A stretch of DNA of 64,000 nt from a bacterium (GCA_024638655.1 JAHEJW010000011.1:1-64000); one strand, 5' to 3'. Counted from the stretch's first letter, positions 18,987 to 29,322 are shown. The notes: generated from the letters alone by a model not told the origin. Program-made: numbers and translations.

Positions 18987-20728
18987 CCTCACAGAATTGG
19001 CGCGCCCGCTTCGAGGCCCCGGTCATCAGTGCCGCGACAGTCGCTCGGAGCCGTCGTGATCGGGGAGTGGTGCTATCCGATCTCCACGGCCGCTTTCAGG
19101 CATATGCGTGGGACCGCGCCGGGGGGAGCCTGCGTCAGATAACCGATTCGGAGACGGCCGTCCTCGCCGCCTCGATATCACATGACGGAGACTGGATCTT
19201 CACATCTGTGGAGAGCGAGCCGGGTACCGAGGTGGGGCACATCCATCGATTTCCGTTCGGTGGCGGCCCATCACAGGACCTGACCCCTGGCTTCGACCCG
19301 TATCCGATCTTCGATCTTCGATCGACCGAACAAGGTGTCATCGGCCTTGGCGCGACTGGCGAAGGCCCGGCGCTGTTCGTCATCGGCCGAGATCATCCCC
19401 ATATCCACCAACTCGACTCGCTGGCTATCTCGCTCACACTCTCGGACGATTCTCGGATCGCCGGTCTGACACTCACCACTCCTGGGAAAGGGTTCACACC
19501 GAGAGCACGCTTCATAGATGTCAGCACAGGTGAAATCTCCGGCGAGCACGATGGGATGATGGTGGGGGCCATGCACGAAACCCTGGCCGCAGTGGCGGTC
19601 GTAGAAGGTGACTGGCTGCGGCCCGCGGTTCTCGAACGGGGAGAGATCCGGCCGATCGAGATAGACGTTGCAGGGGACGTGAGACCGGTCGATTGGAGCG
19701 AAGACGGTTCTCACATCCTGCTGCTTCAGAGCCACAGAGCAAGGAGTTGGCTCTATCTGTACAACGTGGGCTCTGGAGAGATCTCGGAGATGCTGGTGCC
19801 GTCTGGAGCGATTCATCAGCCCGACCCGGTTCTCGTCGACAGCACCACGGCCCTGGCGATTTGGAGTGATGCTCGACACCCCCGAAGAGCGATAGAGGTC
19901 ACCAGAGACAGCTGGCACGTGGCCCTGGAAGTCGATGACGGTGAAGCGTTTCCTGGTCCGGATTGGGAGGAATTCACCTATGAGTCGAGTGAAGGGACCC
20001 TCATTCAGGGGTGGCTTCTCCAACCCGATGGCGACGGGCCCTGGCCCGCTGTCCTGTACACCCACGGAGGCCCGACGTCGGTCGCCCTTCCGAGTTTCAA
20101 CCCGATATGCAGCGCCTGGTTCGACGCCGGCTTTGTCGTCGCCAGCATCAACTATCGCGGGTCGACGACCTTCGGGGAGACCTTCCGGGAGTCGCTGACC
20201 GGCCGCATCGGTGGACCCGATGTGGATGACGTGGTCGCAGCCCGTCATTGGCTGGTTGAGCAGGGGATCGCCGACCCCGATCAAATCGTCAAGAACGGGT
20301 ACTCCTACGGCGGCTATCTCACCCTCCAGGCACTTGGGACGCATCCCCACCTTTGGACCGCCGGTGTTGCCGGCGCACCAATCGCTGATTGGGTTGAGGG
20401 ATACGAGGACATGAATGACGTCTTGAAGGCCTACGACATGAGTATCTGGGGCTCAAATCTGGACGAGCGCCTCGACGCCGCGGTGAAAGCCTCACCGCGC
20501 ACGTATGCGGCCAAGTTTCAGGTTCCGATTCTGATCACGCAGCCGGAAGCCGACTCGCGAACGCCGTCGGCTCCGGTTCGGCTCTTCGTCGAAGATCTCA
20601 AAACCCGGGGCAAGGAGGTCGAGCTGATACTGCTGTACGGAGGGCACGCCGGCGCTGGAAAGGAGCAGACCATCACCATGGTCGAGGCGTGGTTGGAGTT
20701 CGCCAGGTCGACGCTGGGGATTGACTAG
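18983..20728 (+). CDS. S9 family prolyl oligopeptidase (acylaminoacyl-peptidase-like)
   Basis: Beta-propeller N-part; catalytic YTHGGPTS, NGYSYGGYLTLQAL, ITQPEADSRTP, YGGHAG. Confidence 0.88.
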   Translation: MTSQNWRARFEAPVISAATVARSRRDRGVVLSDLHGRFQAYAWDRAGGSLRQITDSETAVLAASISHDGDWIFTSVESEPGTEVGHIHRFPFGGGPSQDLTPGFDPYPIFDLRSTEQGVIGLGATGEGPALFVIGRDHPHIHQLDSLAISLTLSDDSRIAGLTLTTPGKGFTPRARFIDVSTGEISGEHDGMMVGAMHETLAAVAVVEGDWLRPAVLERGEIRPIEIDVAGDVRPVDWSEDGSHILLLQSHRARSWLYLYNVGSGEISEMLVPSGAIHQPDPVLVDSTTALAIWSDARHPRRAIEVTRDSWHVALEVDDGEAFPGPDWEEFTYESSEGTLIQGWLLQPDGDGPWPAVLYTHGGPTSVALPSFNPICSAWFDAGFVVASINYRGSTTFGETFRESLTGRIGGPDVDDVVAARHWLVEQGIADPDQIVKNGYSYGGYLTLQALGTHPHLWTAGVAGAPIADWVEGYEDMNDVLKAYDMSIWGSNLDERLDAAVKASPRTYAAKFQVPILITQPEADSRTPSAPVRLFVEDLKTRGKEVELILLYGGHAGAGKEQTITMVEAWLEFARSTLGID

Positions 20729-20808
20729 ATGTGGCCAGCGGCTGTGACAGAGTGCCCAGGAGAGGAACGTGGATCGGGATGGGAAGCCCTCCATGAGGGT
20801 GGATTGAG

Positions 20809-21825
20809 ATGAGAGAGGTCCATCGCATAGCGATTGCCGGGTTCGGGAACGTGGGCCAGGCTCTGGCCCACATGGTGGCCGCCGGACACCCAGCCGCATC
20901 GGGCATCGTCATCGTCGGCGTCAGTGATCCCCGGTACGGGACGGTGGCGTCGACGGAAGGGCTGGATGCGGCGTGGTTGTTGGCAAGCGCCGGCGACTCG
21001 GACTTCGGACAGCACGGGGCCCATATGCCCGAAGCCGGAGTTCTGGAGATGATCGAGGCCACCGACGCAGATACCCTCGTCGAGCTCACCATCACCGACC
21101 TCGAGACGGGTGAACCGGCGGCTACTCATCTTCGACATGCCATGTCCGTCGGCTGGAACGTCTCGACTACCAACAAGGGCCCGATAGCGCTGTACTACGG
21201 AGAGTTGCTGGAGCTAGCGCACCGCAATCGGGTCTCCCTCGCATTTGAGGGCACGGTGATGAGCGGCACACCCGTTGTGAGCCTGGCAAGACACATCCGG
21301 AGCGCACGCTGCCAGGCTCTGTTCGGGATACTCAACGGCACCACCAACTACATCCTCAGCCAGGTCGAGTTGGGGGTGAGCCACGAGGAAGCCCTCGCCC
21401 GGGCCCAGGCTCATGGTTTTGCCGAGGCCGATCCGAGTGCCGACGTCGATGGACATGATGCGGCTGCGAAGCTCGTGATCCTTGCCGAGATCGCGGCCGG
21501 TGCCGACCTCCCAATCGCAAGTGTTGAGCGTGTTCCCCTGTCGTCTGTTTCCACCGATGAGGTATTGGCGGCGATCGGAGACGGTGAGAGGGTTCGGTAC
21601 CTGGCCAGCCTCGACCAGCGCCAAGATCAATGGCATGCAAGTGTCTCCCCTCGTCGCCTTCCCGACTCTGATCCACTGGCCCGAGTCGTTGATGCCGGCA
21701 ACGGGGTCACTTTCAGAACGGAGTTGCTGGGGGACGTGACCCTGTTCGGGCCCGGAGCAGGGCCAAGCGAAACCGCATTCGCGGTTCTGTCCGACCTCGA
21801 GGGGATTCAGAGAGCATCTGTCTGA
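20809..21825 (+). CDS. hom: Homoserine dehydrogenase (without C-terminal ACT domain)
   Basis: GFGNVGQAL, NVSTTNKGPIAL, EGTVMSGTPV, GILNGTTNYIL, AEADPSADVDGHDAAAKL. Confidence 0.88.
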   Translation: MREVHRIAIAGFGNVGQALAHMVAAGHPAASGIVIVGVSDPRYGTVASTEGLDAAWLLASAGDSDFGQHGAHMPEAGVLEMIEATDADTLVELTITDLETGEPAATHLRHAMSVGWNVSTTNKGPIALYYGELLELAHRNRVSLAFEGTVMSGTPVVSLARHIRSARCQALFGILNGTTNYILSQVELGVSHEEALARAQAHGFAEADPSADVDGHDAAAKLVILAEIAAGADLPIASVERVPLSSVSTDEVLAAIGDGERVRYLASLDQRQDQWHASVSPRRLPDSDPLARVVDAGNGVTFRTELLGDVTLFGPGAGPSETAFAVLSDLEGIQRASV

Positions 21826-21851
21826 GGAAGGGTCGGAAATCGAAACAGACG

Positions 21852-22070
21852 TCAGGTCAGGAGAGTCGCAGCTCCCCAGACGGTGAGCAGCACACCGACA
21901 CCCATCAGGAACATGACGCGCCCTGGACGATATTGCGCGTTTTCCACACCCTCGGGCACCTCGCCTCGTCGATGCTTCCACCACGCCAACCCATTGCCAA
22001 TGAGGAGAGCGAGGCCGAGGGCCAGGATCAACTCCGGGAAGAGGTTCTCGATATCAAGGAAATCGCCCAC
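21852..22070 (-). CDS. Small membrane protein
   Basis: Lies within track ORF 21852-22958(-); GTG at 22070 gives VGDFLDIENLFPELILALGLALLIGNGLAWWKHRRG...VMFLMGVGVLLTVWGAATLLT, two TM segments, between hom and thrB. Confidence 0.6.
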   Translation of the reverse strand: MGDFLDIENLFPELILALGLALLIGNGLAWWKHRRGEVPEGVENAQYRPGRVMFLMGVGVLLTVWGAATLLT

Positions 22071-22097
22071 ATCGGGGACGGTAGATAGGCTTCTCGG

Positions 22098-22946
22098 GTG
22101 AGTGAAACGGCTGCCGCTTCTGCCCCCGCGACCTCGGGGAACCTCGGTCCTGGATTCGATTGCCTCGGACTGGCGATCGGGATCCGCTGCACCGTCGAGG
22201 CGCGAATAGCCGACGATTGGTCCGTCAGGTACCACGGAGAGAATCGTCCCGCGCCCGGTAGAGGCAGCAAACCGTTGGTTGCGGCCCATTTTGCCGTGGG
22301 TGAACGACCCTTGGCGATGGATGTCTACAACGAAATCCCTTTCGGCAAAGGCCTGGGCTCGTCCGCCGCCGCATTCGTGGCGGGTGCCGCCGCCGCTCTC
22401 CGGGCAGTCGGTGAGGATGCTCTTCCCGATCGGGTATATCGAATCGCCATGGAGCTGGAGGGGCATCCAGACCAGGTCGCCGCAGCCGTTTACGGTGGCC
22501 TCACGTTGATTCCCGCCGAGGGACTGCCACATCGCATCCCCATCCACCCCTCGTTGCGCCCGGTGATCGGGATGCCGGCCACGGAGCTGCCCACCATGAA
22601 GGCAAGGGCCGTGCTCGAAGGGACATTCCCCAGAGACGTCGTGGTTCGGAGTCTCTCCCGGGTCACGGCCCTGACCACGGGACTCATTACCGGCGACCCC
22701 GAAATGCTCGCTGCGGCGCACGGGGATGAGATCCATGAGGAACCGAGAGCCAAGATCAGCCCCGAAGTGTCTGAGTTGATCGACGTGGCCAAGAGTGCAG
22801 GAGCCCTGCATGCCGCACGCTCGGGAGCTGGCCCATCTGTGTTGGCTCTGACGACGGTCGACTCCACCGAACGCGTGGTGAGAGCCTTCAAGGAGTACGG
22901 AGTCGAGGCGATCACCCCACGTGTGGAGCCCACCGGGCTGATCTGA
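22098..22946 (+). CDS. thrB: Homoserine kinase
   Basis: APATSGNLGPGFDCLGLAIG, PFGKGLGSSAAAFVAGA (GHMP), GHPDQVAAAVYGGL, SGAGPSVLAL. Confidence 0.9.
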   Translation: MSETAAASAPATSGNLGPGFDCLGLAIGIRCTVEARIADDWSVRYHGENRPAPGRGSKPLVAAHFAVGERPLAMDVYNEIPFGKGLGSSAAAFVAGAAAALRAVGEDALPDRVYRIAMELEGHPDQVAAAVYGGLTLIPAEGLPHRIPIHPSLRPVIGMPATELPTMKARAVLEGTFPRDVVVRSLSRVTALTTGLITGDPEMLAAAHGDEIHEEPRAKISPEVSELIDVAKSAGALHAARSGAGPSVLALTTVDSTERVVRAFKEYGVEAITPRVEPTGLI

Positions 22947-22951
22947 GGGAG

Positions 22952-23335
22952 ATGTCACAGAATCCGGTCAACCTGGCGGTCCGGTTTCTCCTCGAGATCG
23001 CCTGCGTCGTAGGCCTCTTCCGGCTCGGTTTGTGGATCGCCGATGGTCCGGTGGCTGCGCTATTGGCGTTGGGCTTCAGCCTGGGTGCGGCATCCGCTTG
23101 GGGATTGTTCAATGTGCCGGGTGATCGGAGCAGGTCGGGCCGTGCTCCGGTGCAGGTGACGGGGCCTGTGCGGCTCCTCTTGGAGTTGGTGCTCCTAGGC
23201 GGTGGCGCCGCAGGGTGGTTCTTGGCGGGGCCGGGCTGGTTCGCCTTCACCTACACGATCGCGCTGGTGGCTCACTACCTGCTGTCCTGGGATCGGGTTG
23301 GTTGGCTGTTGGGCATCCGGCCCCTGGCACCCTGA
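22952..23335 (+). CDS. YrdB/DUF2568 family membrane protein
   Basis: Four TM segments; RFLLEIACVVGLFRLG...AYTIALVAHYLLSWDR-type pattern. Confidence 0.65.
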   Translation: MSQNPVNLAVRFLLEIACVVGLFRLGLWIADGPVAALLALGFSLGAASAWGLFNVPGDRSRSGRAPVQVTGPVRLLLELVLLGGGAAGWFLAGPGWFAFTYTIALVAHYLLSWDRVGWLLGIRPLAP

Positions 23336-23337
23336 GG

Positions 23338-23511
23338 TCAGGCTTCAGCTGGGACTTTCTCCGGGTCGATCTCGCCTTCTGCGTGTTTCCAGCACACCCT
23401 CAGTTCCCTCTTGCCGTGATCTTCGCTGATGACCCAGCGTGTGGTGGTCCCCTCTCCGGAACACCCCAGGATCTCGCAGATCGAGGCCCGGTCCTTCGAT
23501 TGATCGGTCAT
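23338..23511 (-). CDS. Small hypothetical protein
   Basis: Start at ATG 23511 (MTDQSKDRASICEILGCSGEGTTTRWVISEDHGKRELRVCWKHAEGE...) within ORF 23338-23655. Confidence 0.45.
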   Translation of the reverse strand: MTDQSKDRASICEILGCSGEGTTTRWVISEDHGKRELRVCWKHAEGEIDPEKVPAEA

Positions 23512-23780
23512 GGAGGCGAGCCTACACGTGCCCACCTCCCCCGGGTCGTGGATGTCATCACGCCGGCGGAGCCGCTGGCGTTGTACGGAATCGTCGAGGC
23601 CACGGCCGCTGCTTCGTCGTGGGGAATGCCCCAACCGCCGGGCGATCTCTCGCACCTATAGGACCTGGTGCGTTCGAGCGGGAAGACTCATGCAGATCGT
23701 GGCTCGATCGTTGGATGGATCCCCCATGATTCCGCATGAGGTGGGCACGACCGCGAGACCCCTTCTCCTACGATCGGGAC

Positions 23781-24470
23781 GTGGCTGACGTTTCCACTCA
23801 GATCGGGACACTTCGAGAGAAGCCACTTCACGCTTCGCTCAAACGTTGGTATGCCCGCCCCGGGGATCGGATCGAGCAGCCGGTCGACGGCTTCGTCATC
23901 GACCTCGTCCGCGGTGACCTTCTGATAGAGGTGCAGACCAGTGGCCTCTCGGCGATGAGACCGAAGGCGAGCCGTCTTCTCGGACTCGGTCACAAGCTCC
24001 GAATCGTGCACTCGATCCCGATCGACAAATGGATAGTCAAGGTTGGAGACGACGGCGAGGTGTTGGGTCGCCGCAAGTCGCCCAAACACGGGGAGCCCTC
24101 TGACATCTTCGCAGAACTGGTGGGTATCCCAGATCTGCTGCTTGACGACCGATTCGACATCGAGGTCGTGTCGACGATCGAAGAGGAATATCGTCGCCAC
24201 ACTCCTGGGAAGTCCTGGCGGCGCAATGGTTGGTCGGTGGCGGAGCGCAGACTGGTCGACGTCGTGGACTCATTTCTGATCGACGGGATCGACGATCTGA
24301 TCGACCTGGTTCCCCAAGGTCTCCCGGAGAGGTTCACGACTGCGGATTTGGCCGACCAGCTAGGGCGCCCGCGGCGCGCCGCCCAGCAGATGGCCTACTG
24401 CCTGAGGAAGCTGGGGGCTATCGACCCGGTAGGGAAGAGGGGGAGAAGCGTCGAATACCGCCTGGTCTGA
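23781..24470 (+). CDS. Uncharacterised protein: nuclease-like N-terminal region plus C-terminal winged-helix-like domain (DUF8091-like)
   Basis: HASLKRWYARPGDRIEQPVDGFVIDLVRGDLLIEVQTSGLSAMRPKASRLL; C-terminal FTTADLADQLGRPRRAAQQMAYCLRKLGAID; start at GTG 23781. Confidence 0.65.
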   Translation: MADVSTQIGTLREKPLHASLKRWYARPGDRIEQPVDGFVIDLVRGDLLIEVQTSGLSAMRPKASRLLGLGHKLRIVHSIPIDKWIVKVGDDGEVLGRRKSPKHGEPSDIFAELVGIPDLLLDDRFDIEVVSTIEEEYRRHTPGKSWRRNGWSVAERRLVDVVDSFLIDGIDDLIDLVPQGLPERFTTADLADQLGRPRRAAQQMAYCLRKLGAIDPVGKRGRSVEYRLV

Positions 24471-24586
24471 GCTACTTCGTCGTCGCGTAGTGGCCATGGG
24501 GCGGCCCCTGAACCCGGTGTCGAGGCGCATCGTGGGCGGTGCGGCCGTGTGGGAGTGGCGCCTCGCCGATGTCTTACCATCGGGCG

Positions 24587-25492
24587 ATGGTTCTTGGCCA
24601 GATCGGGTCTTTGAGTCGCGATGCCTCGGCAGTCTGGTCGTCCAAAGGCATGGTTGCTCTCCTGGTTCTGGTGGGGGTTTCGGCGCTGGCGACTCTGGTC
24701 GTCGCCCGGATCGGCACCCACGCCGAAGGGTCTCCTTTGATGTGGTTCGTCGGCTTCGTCAGCCTGGCTGTGATCGTTGTAGTGACACTGTTCCGAGACG
24801 GGCTTCCCGACGCATGGAACCTAGGGGGGATCAGTGATTGGTCCGCCGCAGGCCTCCGACTGTTGTCGCGCGACCCCTTCGGGAGCAGCCAGTTCCTGCT
24901 CAACGTTGCATTGTTCGTTCCTGCGGGCGCATCTTGGACCTGGCTCCTGAGACGACCGTTCTTCGTTGCTGCGGGCCTGGGAGGCATGTCAGTTCTTGTT
25001 GAGCTGCTGCAAGCCGTCACCGGCACCGGCGCTGCCGACGTCGCTGACATTGTCGCCAACGCTGTAGGCGCGGGGTTGGGCGTCTCGGTGGCGGCGAGTC
25101 TTGACTTCGGCCCGGCAGCCAACTCGCGACGATCGGAGCTTGGCCGCCGCCGCACCACCGGCGCGATTGCGGGGATAGTCGTCCTCGCCCTCGTCACGGT
25201 GGGTTCCATCGGAGCTTCCCGGTATCAACAGTCCGTCGAGAACTCTCTGCGGGCGGAATTCGCAGGCACAAATCGCTCGAGTATCGAAGCCCGTCTCGCC
25301 GCTGATCCCAACTCAATCTTCGGTGCCGTTTCAGACTTGGCCAACGGGTCATTCACGTCGGAGACGAGCTTGCAGATTCGCTATCCCGCCGACTTTTTCG
25401 GTCTGCGTCGTTGCGTATACGTGATCTGGAACTGGACCGGTGTCGACTTTCAGAAAGCCACCGGCGAGGCATGCACGCGTTTGATCGGTTAG
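24587..25492 (+). CDS. VanZ-like family membrane protein
   Basis: NVALFVPAGASWTWL...VLVELLQAVTGTGAADVADIVANAVGAGLG VanZ signature. Confidence 0.7.
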   Translation: MVLGQIGSLSRDASAVWSSKGMVALLVLVGVSALATLVVARIGTHAEGSPLMWFVGFVSLAVIVVVTLFRDGLPDAWNLGGISDWSAAGLRLLSRDPFGSSQFLLNVALFVPAGASWTWLLRRPFFVAAGLGGMSVLVELLQAVTGTGAADVADIVANAVGAGLGVSVAASLDFGPAANSRRSELGRRRTTGAIAGIVVLALVTVGSIGASRYQQSVENSLRAEFAGTNRSSIEARLAADPNSIFGAVSDLANGSFTSETSLQIRYPADFFGLRRCVYVIWNWTGVDFQKATGEACTRLIG

Positions 25493-25684
25493 AAGGGGTG
25501 GACGGGCTAGCCGACCACCAGTGTTGCGCCAGGACCAGAATGCCGCCGTGGTTCGGTGGGTGCCCGAAACTGGCTGGTCTGCGCTCGACCGGCGCGCCTC
25601 GAACTCCCGTCGCCGGTTTGACCTAATTCCGTGTTGGCGCGAGCATACGAGGAGGATTTTCCCCTCTTTCTGTGAGGTTTTTCA

Positions 25685-25777
25685 ATGGGTTCGCTCGTCA
25701 AGAAGCGGCGTAAGAAGATGTCGAAGCACAAGTACCGCAAACGCCTCAAGGCCAACCGGCACAAGCGGAAGAAGTGA
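25685..25777 (+). CDS. Small ribosomal subunit protein bS22-like (AURKAIP1/COX24-domain, 30 aa)
   Basis: MGSLVKKRRKKMSKHKYRKRLKANRHKRKK*; below the ORF track cutoff; very close to mycobacterial bS22 (MGSV..KKRRKRMSKKKHRKLLR..R.QRRK). Confidence 0.88.
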   Translation: MGSLVKKRRKKMSKHKYRKRLKANRHKRKK

Positions 25778-25796
25778 TCAACTTCGAGTCTGGGTA

Positions 25797-25828
25797 GAAG
25801 AGCCGGGCATCGCCCGGCTCTTCCTTTT
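25797..25828 (+). terminator. Intrinsic terminator after the bS22-like gene
   Basis: gaagagccgggc-atc-gcccggctcttc, perfect 12-bp stem followed by CTTTT; may also serve the convergent CopD-like gene. Confidence 0.9.
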
Positions 25829-25838
25829 CGTCACCTGC

Positions 25839-26216
25839 TCAGACGAGAATGGCCAGAGCCACGATTGCCAGGGCCAGCAGGAGTATCGCGCCTTGTATTG
25901 CGCCTCTGACCGCAGGGGACTGATCCCGGGCCATGACGGTGTGCCATCCGGCGAGGACGGCTGAGACCAACACGAGACCGACTTTCCAATGGAGGGCGGG
26001 GGTCCACGGGAACCGATCCAAGGCGATCAGGAGGCCCGTCACCACCTGAATCCCGAGCGCAGACCAGGAGATGACTCCAAACCTCTTGGCCATTGCCCGG
26101 AGAACTTCTTTGTCTTCGCTCACCCGGCGCACGGCGGGGACCAGGCCTCCGAGTGTTATCAGGCCGCCAACCCAGACGGTCGCACCGAGTACGTGCAGGT
26201 AGTAGAGGATGTCCAT
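25839..26216 (-). CDS. CopD-like membrane protein
   Basis: LYYLHVLGATVWVGGLITLGGLVPAVR and four TM segments. Confidence 0.6.
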   Translation of the reverse strand: MDILYYLHVLGATVWVGGLITLGGLVPAVRRVSEDKEVLRAMAKRFGVISWSALGIQVVTGLLIALDRFPWTPALHWKVGLVLVSAVLAGWHTVMARDQSPAVRGAIQGAILLLALAIVALAILV

Positions 26217-26278
26217 GAGGCCCCTTTTCGAGACTTTGGGTGCTCCTATCCCGCACCCGGTTGCTGAGGTTCGCAGAC

Positions 26279-27106
26279 TTACTGGTCCCTGAGGAAATCC
26301 TCTATCTCTTCTACCAGTTGGTCGCTGCGGCCGATGTCGTCGTCGGCTTCTTCTTCGAGCTGTTCGACGTATCGAAGGAGCTCGCTGTTCTCCTCTATCG
26401 CCTGGTCGACGGTGGATATGAAGTCGCGGGAAGCGTGAGTCAGTTCACCGATGTCGATGGTCACTCCAAGCAGCTCAGACGCCTTGACTGCCAGAGCTTC
26501 GGCGGCGGGTGGGTACTCCTGGTTGGAGAGATAGTGGGGTACTGCCGCCCATACCGAGATCACATCGATTCCAGCGTTCCCCAGTGCGTGGTTGAGAACT
26601 CCAACGATCCCGGTCGGGCCCTCATATCCCGAGGGGAGCAGACCGTGAAGGGTCAGAGTGTCCGGTCTCGTGGCCGAGCCCACGAGCGGCACCGGAAGCG
26701 TATGTGCGACCTGGCCGATGAATGCCCCCATCGTCACCGCCCTCTTCACTCCGAGGGACTGCAATGCGTCGACGAGCTCCTTTATGAAGGCTTTCCATCG
26801 ATAGTGCGGTTCCTCACCGAGCACAACCACGAGGTCCCTCTCCTGGCCGCGGACGGCGTGTAACTCGTTGCTGGGCCAGGAGATGTCCCTGGTTCCCGTG
26901 GAGTCGACCTCAACGAGAGGGCGTCGCACCTGGAAGTCGAAATGATCGTCGGGGTCCATGGTGGCTATGACGTGGCTATTGAGGTTCTCGAGGAACGTCG
27001 CCGCCGCCTGACTGGCCGATTCACCTGCGTCTCCCCAACCCTCGAACGCCACCAATGCCACCGGGTCGTTCAAGAATGGCCGCTCGAGCCATTTCAGCGC
27101 TGCCAT
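26279..27106 (-). CDS. PAC2 (proteasome assembly chaperone-like) family protein
   Basis: NDPVALVAFEGWGDAGESASQAAATFL, VVLGEEPHYRWKAFI, PVPLVGSA. Confidence 0.85.
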   Translation of the reverse strand: MAALKWLERPFLNDPVALVAFEGWGDAGESASQAAATFLENLNSHVIATMDPDDHFDFQVRRPLVEVDSTGTRDISWPSNELHAVRGQERDLVVVLGEEPHYRWKAFIKELVDALQSLGVKRAVTMGAFIGQVAHTLPVPLVGSATRPDTLTLHGLLPSGYEGPTGIVGVLNHALGNAGIDVISVWAAVPHYLSNQEYPPAAEALAVKASELLGVTIDIGELTHASRDFISTVDQAIEENSELLRYVEQLEEEADDDIGRSDQLVEEIEDFLRDQ

Positions 27107-27125
27107 GTCAACAACCTACACCTGA

Positions 27126-29303
27126 TCACGACCCATGCGACCCCTGATCCGGACCCCGGAATCGTCTCAATCGCAACGCGTTCAAGACCACCGAGACCGA
27201 AGAAAACGCCATTGCCCCGGCGGCGATCATCGGATTCAGCAGGCCAAGGGCGGCCAGTGGTATCGCAGCCGTGTTGTAGCCGAAGGCCCAGAACAGGTTC
27301 TGCTTGATGGTCTTGAAGGTGGCGGTTGCCAAATCGATGGCCGCAGGCACCAGCCGGGGATCGCCGTTGAGCAGCACGATGTCCCCCGCCTCGAGGGCGA
27401 CATCTGTGCCTGACCCCACGGCCATGCCCAGATCGGCTTGTGTCAGAGCCGGTGCGTCGTTGATTCCGTCTCCGACGAAAGCCGTGGAGAGGCCACGTTG
27501 CTGGTAGTCCATGACTACTGCGGCCTTGTCCCCGGGGAGGACCTCGGCGCGGATTTCGGAGATACCCACGTCATCACCGATCTGCTCGGCGGTGCGAGTG
27601 TTGTCTCCGGTGATCATGGCGGTGATGATTTGAGCGCCGTCCAGGGCATCGATCGCCACCCTCGACTCGGGTCGCACGGTGTCGGCTACACCGATCACCC
27701 CCATGACCTCGCCATCCCAGCCGGCGAGGAAAGCCGTTTTGCCCTGTCGCTCCAAGTCTGCCATCTGGCTTTCCCATCGAGAGTCGCCTATCAGACCCTG
27801 ATCGGCTGTCAGCTTGGCCTTGCCGACTACAACAGTCTTTCCATCCACCCGGCCGGTTACACCCATGCCGGAGTGGCTCTCTACCGAGTCTGGGGCCACC
27901 AGTTCGATCTCTCTCTCATCGGCGCCCAGGGCGACAGCCTTGCCGATCGGGTGGCCGGATCCAGCCTCTACCGAACCCACCAGCCGGATGAACTCCTCTT
28001 CGGGTTGGTCCGTGAAGACGTCGGTGAGTGTCATGACTCCTGTCGTTAGCGTGCCGGTCTTGTCGAAGAGGACCGCATCGATCTCACCCGCCTGCTCGAA
28101 CACCTCGGCCTTCTTGAAGAGAATCCCCAACTCGGCGCCACGCCCACTTCCGACCATGATTGCGGTGGGGGTGGCGAGACCTAGTGCGCACGGGCACGCG
28201 ATGATCAGGACCGCCACCCCAGCCTGGAAGGACGGGCCGATCGGATTGCCCAACGCCAGCCAGACGGCTGTCGTCCCGATAGCCAGCAGGATCACCACGG
28301 GGACGAAGATCCCAGAGACCCGGTCGGCGAGCCTCTGAGTTGGAGCCTTGGAAGCCTGCGCTTGTTCGACCATCTGCACGATTCCGGCCAGCGCGGTGTC
28401 TGCCCCCACTGCGGTGGCCTCGACGACGAGACGGCCCTGCTGGTTCACCGTGGCTCCGAAGACATCGTCGCCCGTGGCCTTGTCAACGGGCATCGACTCT
28501 CCTGTCAGCATCGACTCGTCGATCGACGACACCCCATCATCGATCACGCCATCCGTCGGGATCTTCTCACCGGGTAGAACGACCATTCGGTCACCGGGAA
28601 GAACCTCTTCTATCGGGATCGTCGTCTCGCGTCCTTCGACGATCACTCTCGCCTCCTTGGCACCAAGTTCCAGAAGACGATGGACTGCCTCGGATGCACG
28701 GCCCTTGGCACGCGCCTCGAACGCCCGGCCGAGCGTGATCAATGTGACGATCATCCCCGCCGTCTCGAAGAAGACCGCTTCCCCCGCGAACAGAGCCCAA
28801 ATCGAATAGAGGTAGGCGGCGAGCGATCCCAGTGAGATCAGAGTGTCCATGTTTGCGCTCAGGTGGCGAGCCTGTCGCGCCGCCACCGAGTGGAACTGCC
28901 AGCCAAGCCAGAGAACGACCGGAGTGACCAGCAGCCATTGGGCGATCTCGCTCCATTGCTCCATCGGGCCGAACATCGAGAGGACCATTGCTGGGAGGGT
29001 GAGCGCAGCGGACACCCAGAAGCGTCGCCATTGGGTGGTCTCCTCCCCGTGGTAATGACCGACCAGGTCCCGAGGGTTCTCGTCCGGAGAACGCTCGGTT
29101 AGCTGGTAGCCGATCTTGTTCACCGCGTCGGCGAGAGCTTCTGGGTCGGCACTGCCGCTGACGCGCAGCTGCGCCGACGCTCCGGCGAGATTCACCGATG
29201 CCGCTTCAACACCCTCCTGGCGGCTGAGGACGCGCTCGATACGGACGGCGCAGGTCGCACAGGTCATACCATCGACGTCGAACTGGAGGGTTCCAGCGCC
29301 CAC
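27126..29303 (-). CDS. copA: Copper-translocating P-type ATPase
   Basis: HMA domain [65 protein letters not shown]. Confidence 0.92.
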   Translation of the reverse strand: MGAGTLQFDVDGMTCATCAVRIERVLSRQEGVEAASVNLAGASAQLRVSGSADPEALADAVNKIGYQLTERSPDENPRDLVGHYHGEETTQWRRFWVSAALTLPAMVLSMFGPMEQWSEIAQWLLVTPVVLWLGWQFHSVAARQARHLSANMDTLISLGSLAAYLYSIWALFAGEAVFFETAGMIVTLITLGRAFEARAKGRASEAVHRLLELGAKEARVIVEGRETTIPIEEVLPGDRMVVLPGEKIPTDGVIDDGVSSIDESMLTGESMPVDKATGDDVFGATVNQQGRLVVEATAVGADTALAGIVQMVEQAQASKAPTQRLADRVSGIFVPVVILLAIGTTAVWLALGNPIGPSFQAGVAVLIIACPCALGLATPTAIMVGSGRGAELGILFKKAEVFEQAGEIDAVLFDKTGTLTTGVMTLTDVFTDQPEEEFIRLVGSVEAGSGHPIGKAVALGADEREIELVAPDSVESHSGMGVTGRVDGKTVVVGKAKLTADQGLIGDSRWESQMADLERQGKTAFLAGWDGEVMGVIGVADTVRPESRVAIDALDGAQIITAMITGDNTRTAEQIGDDVGISEIRAEVLPGDKAAVVMDYQQRGLSTAFVGDGINDAPALTQADLGMAVGSGTDVALEAGDIVLLNGDPRLVPAAIDLATATFKTIKQNLFWAFGYNTAAIPLAALGLLNPMIAAGAMAFSSVSVVLNALRLRRFRGPDQGSHGS

Positions 29304-29322
29304 AGCTTCGGGCTTGCGTGTG

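Noticed and set aside
19271-20350. 359-aa minus-strand ORF opposite the S9 peptidase
   Set aside because: Shadow ORF; the + strand carries catalytic serine-peptidase motifs
21852-22958. 368-aa minus-strand ORF spanning thrB
   Set aside because: Only its C-terminal approximately 72 codons (outside thrB) look like a real small membrane protein; the rest is antisense to thrB
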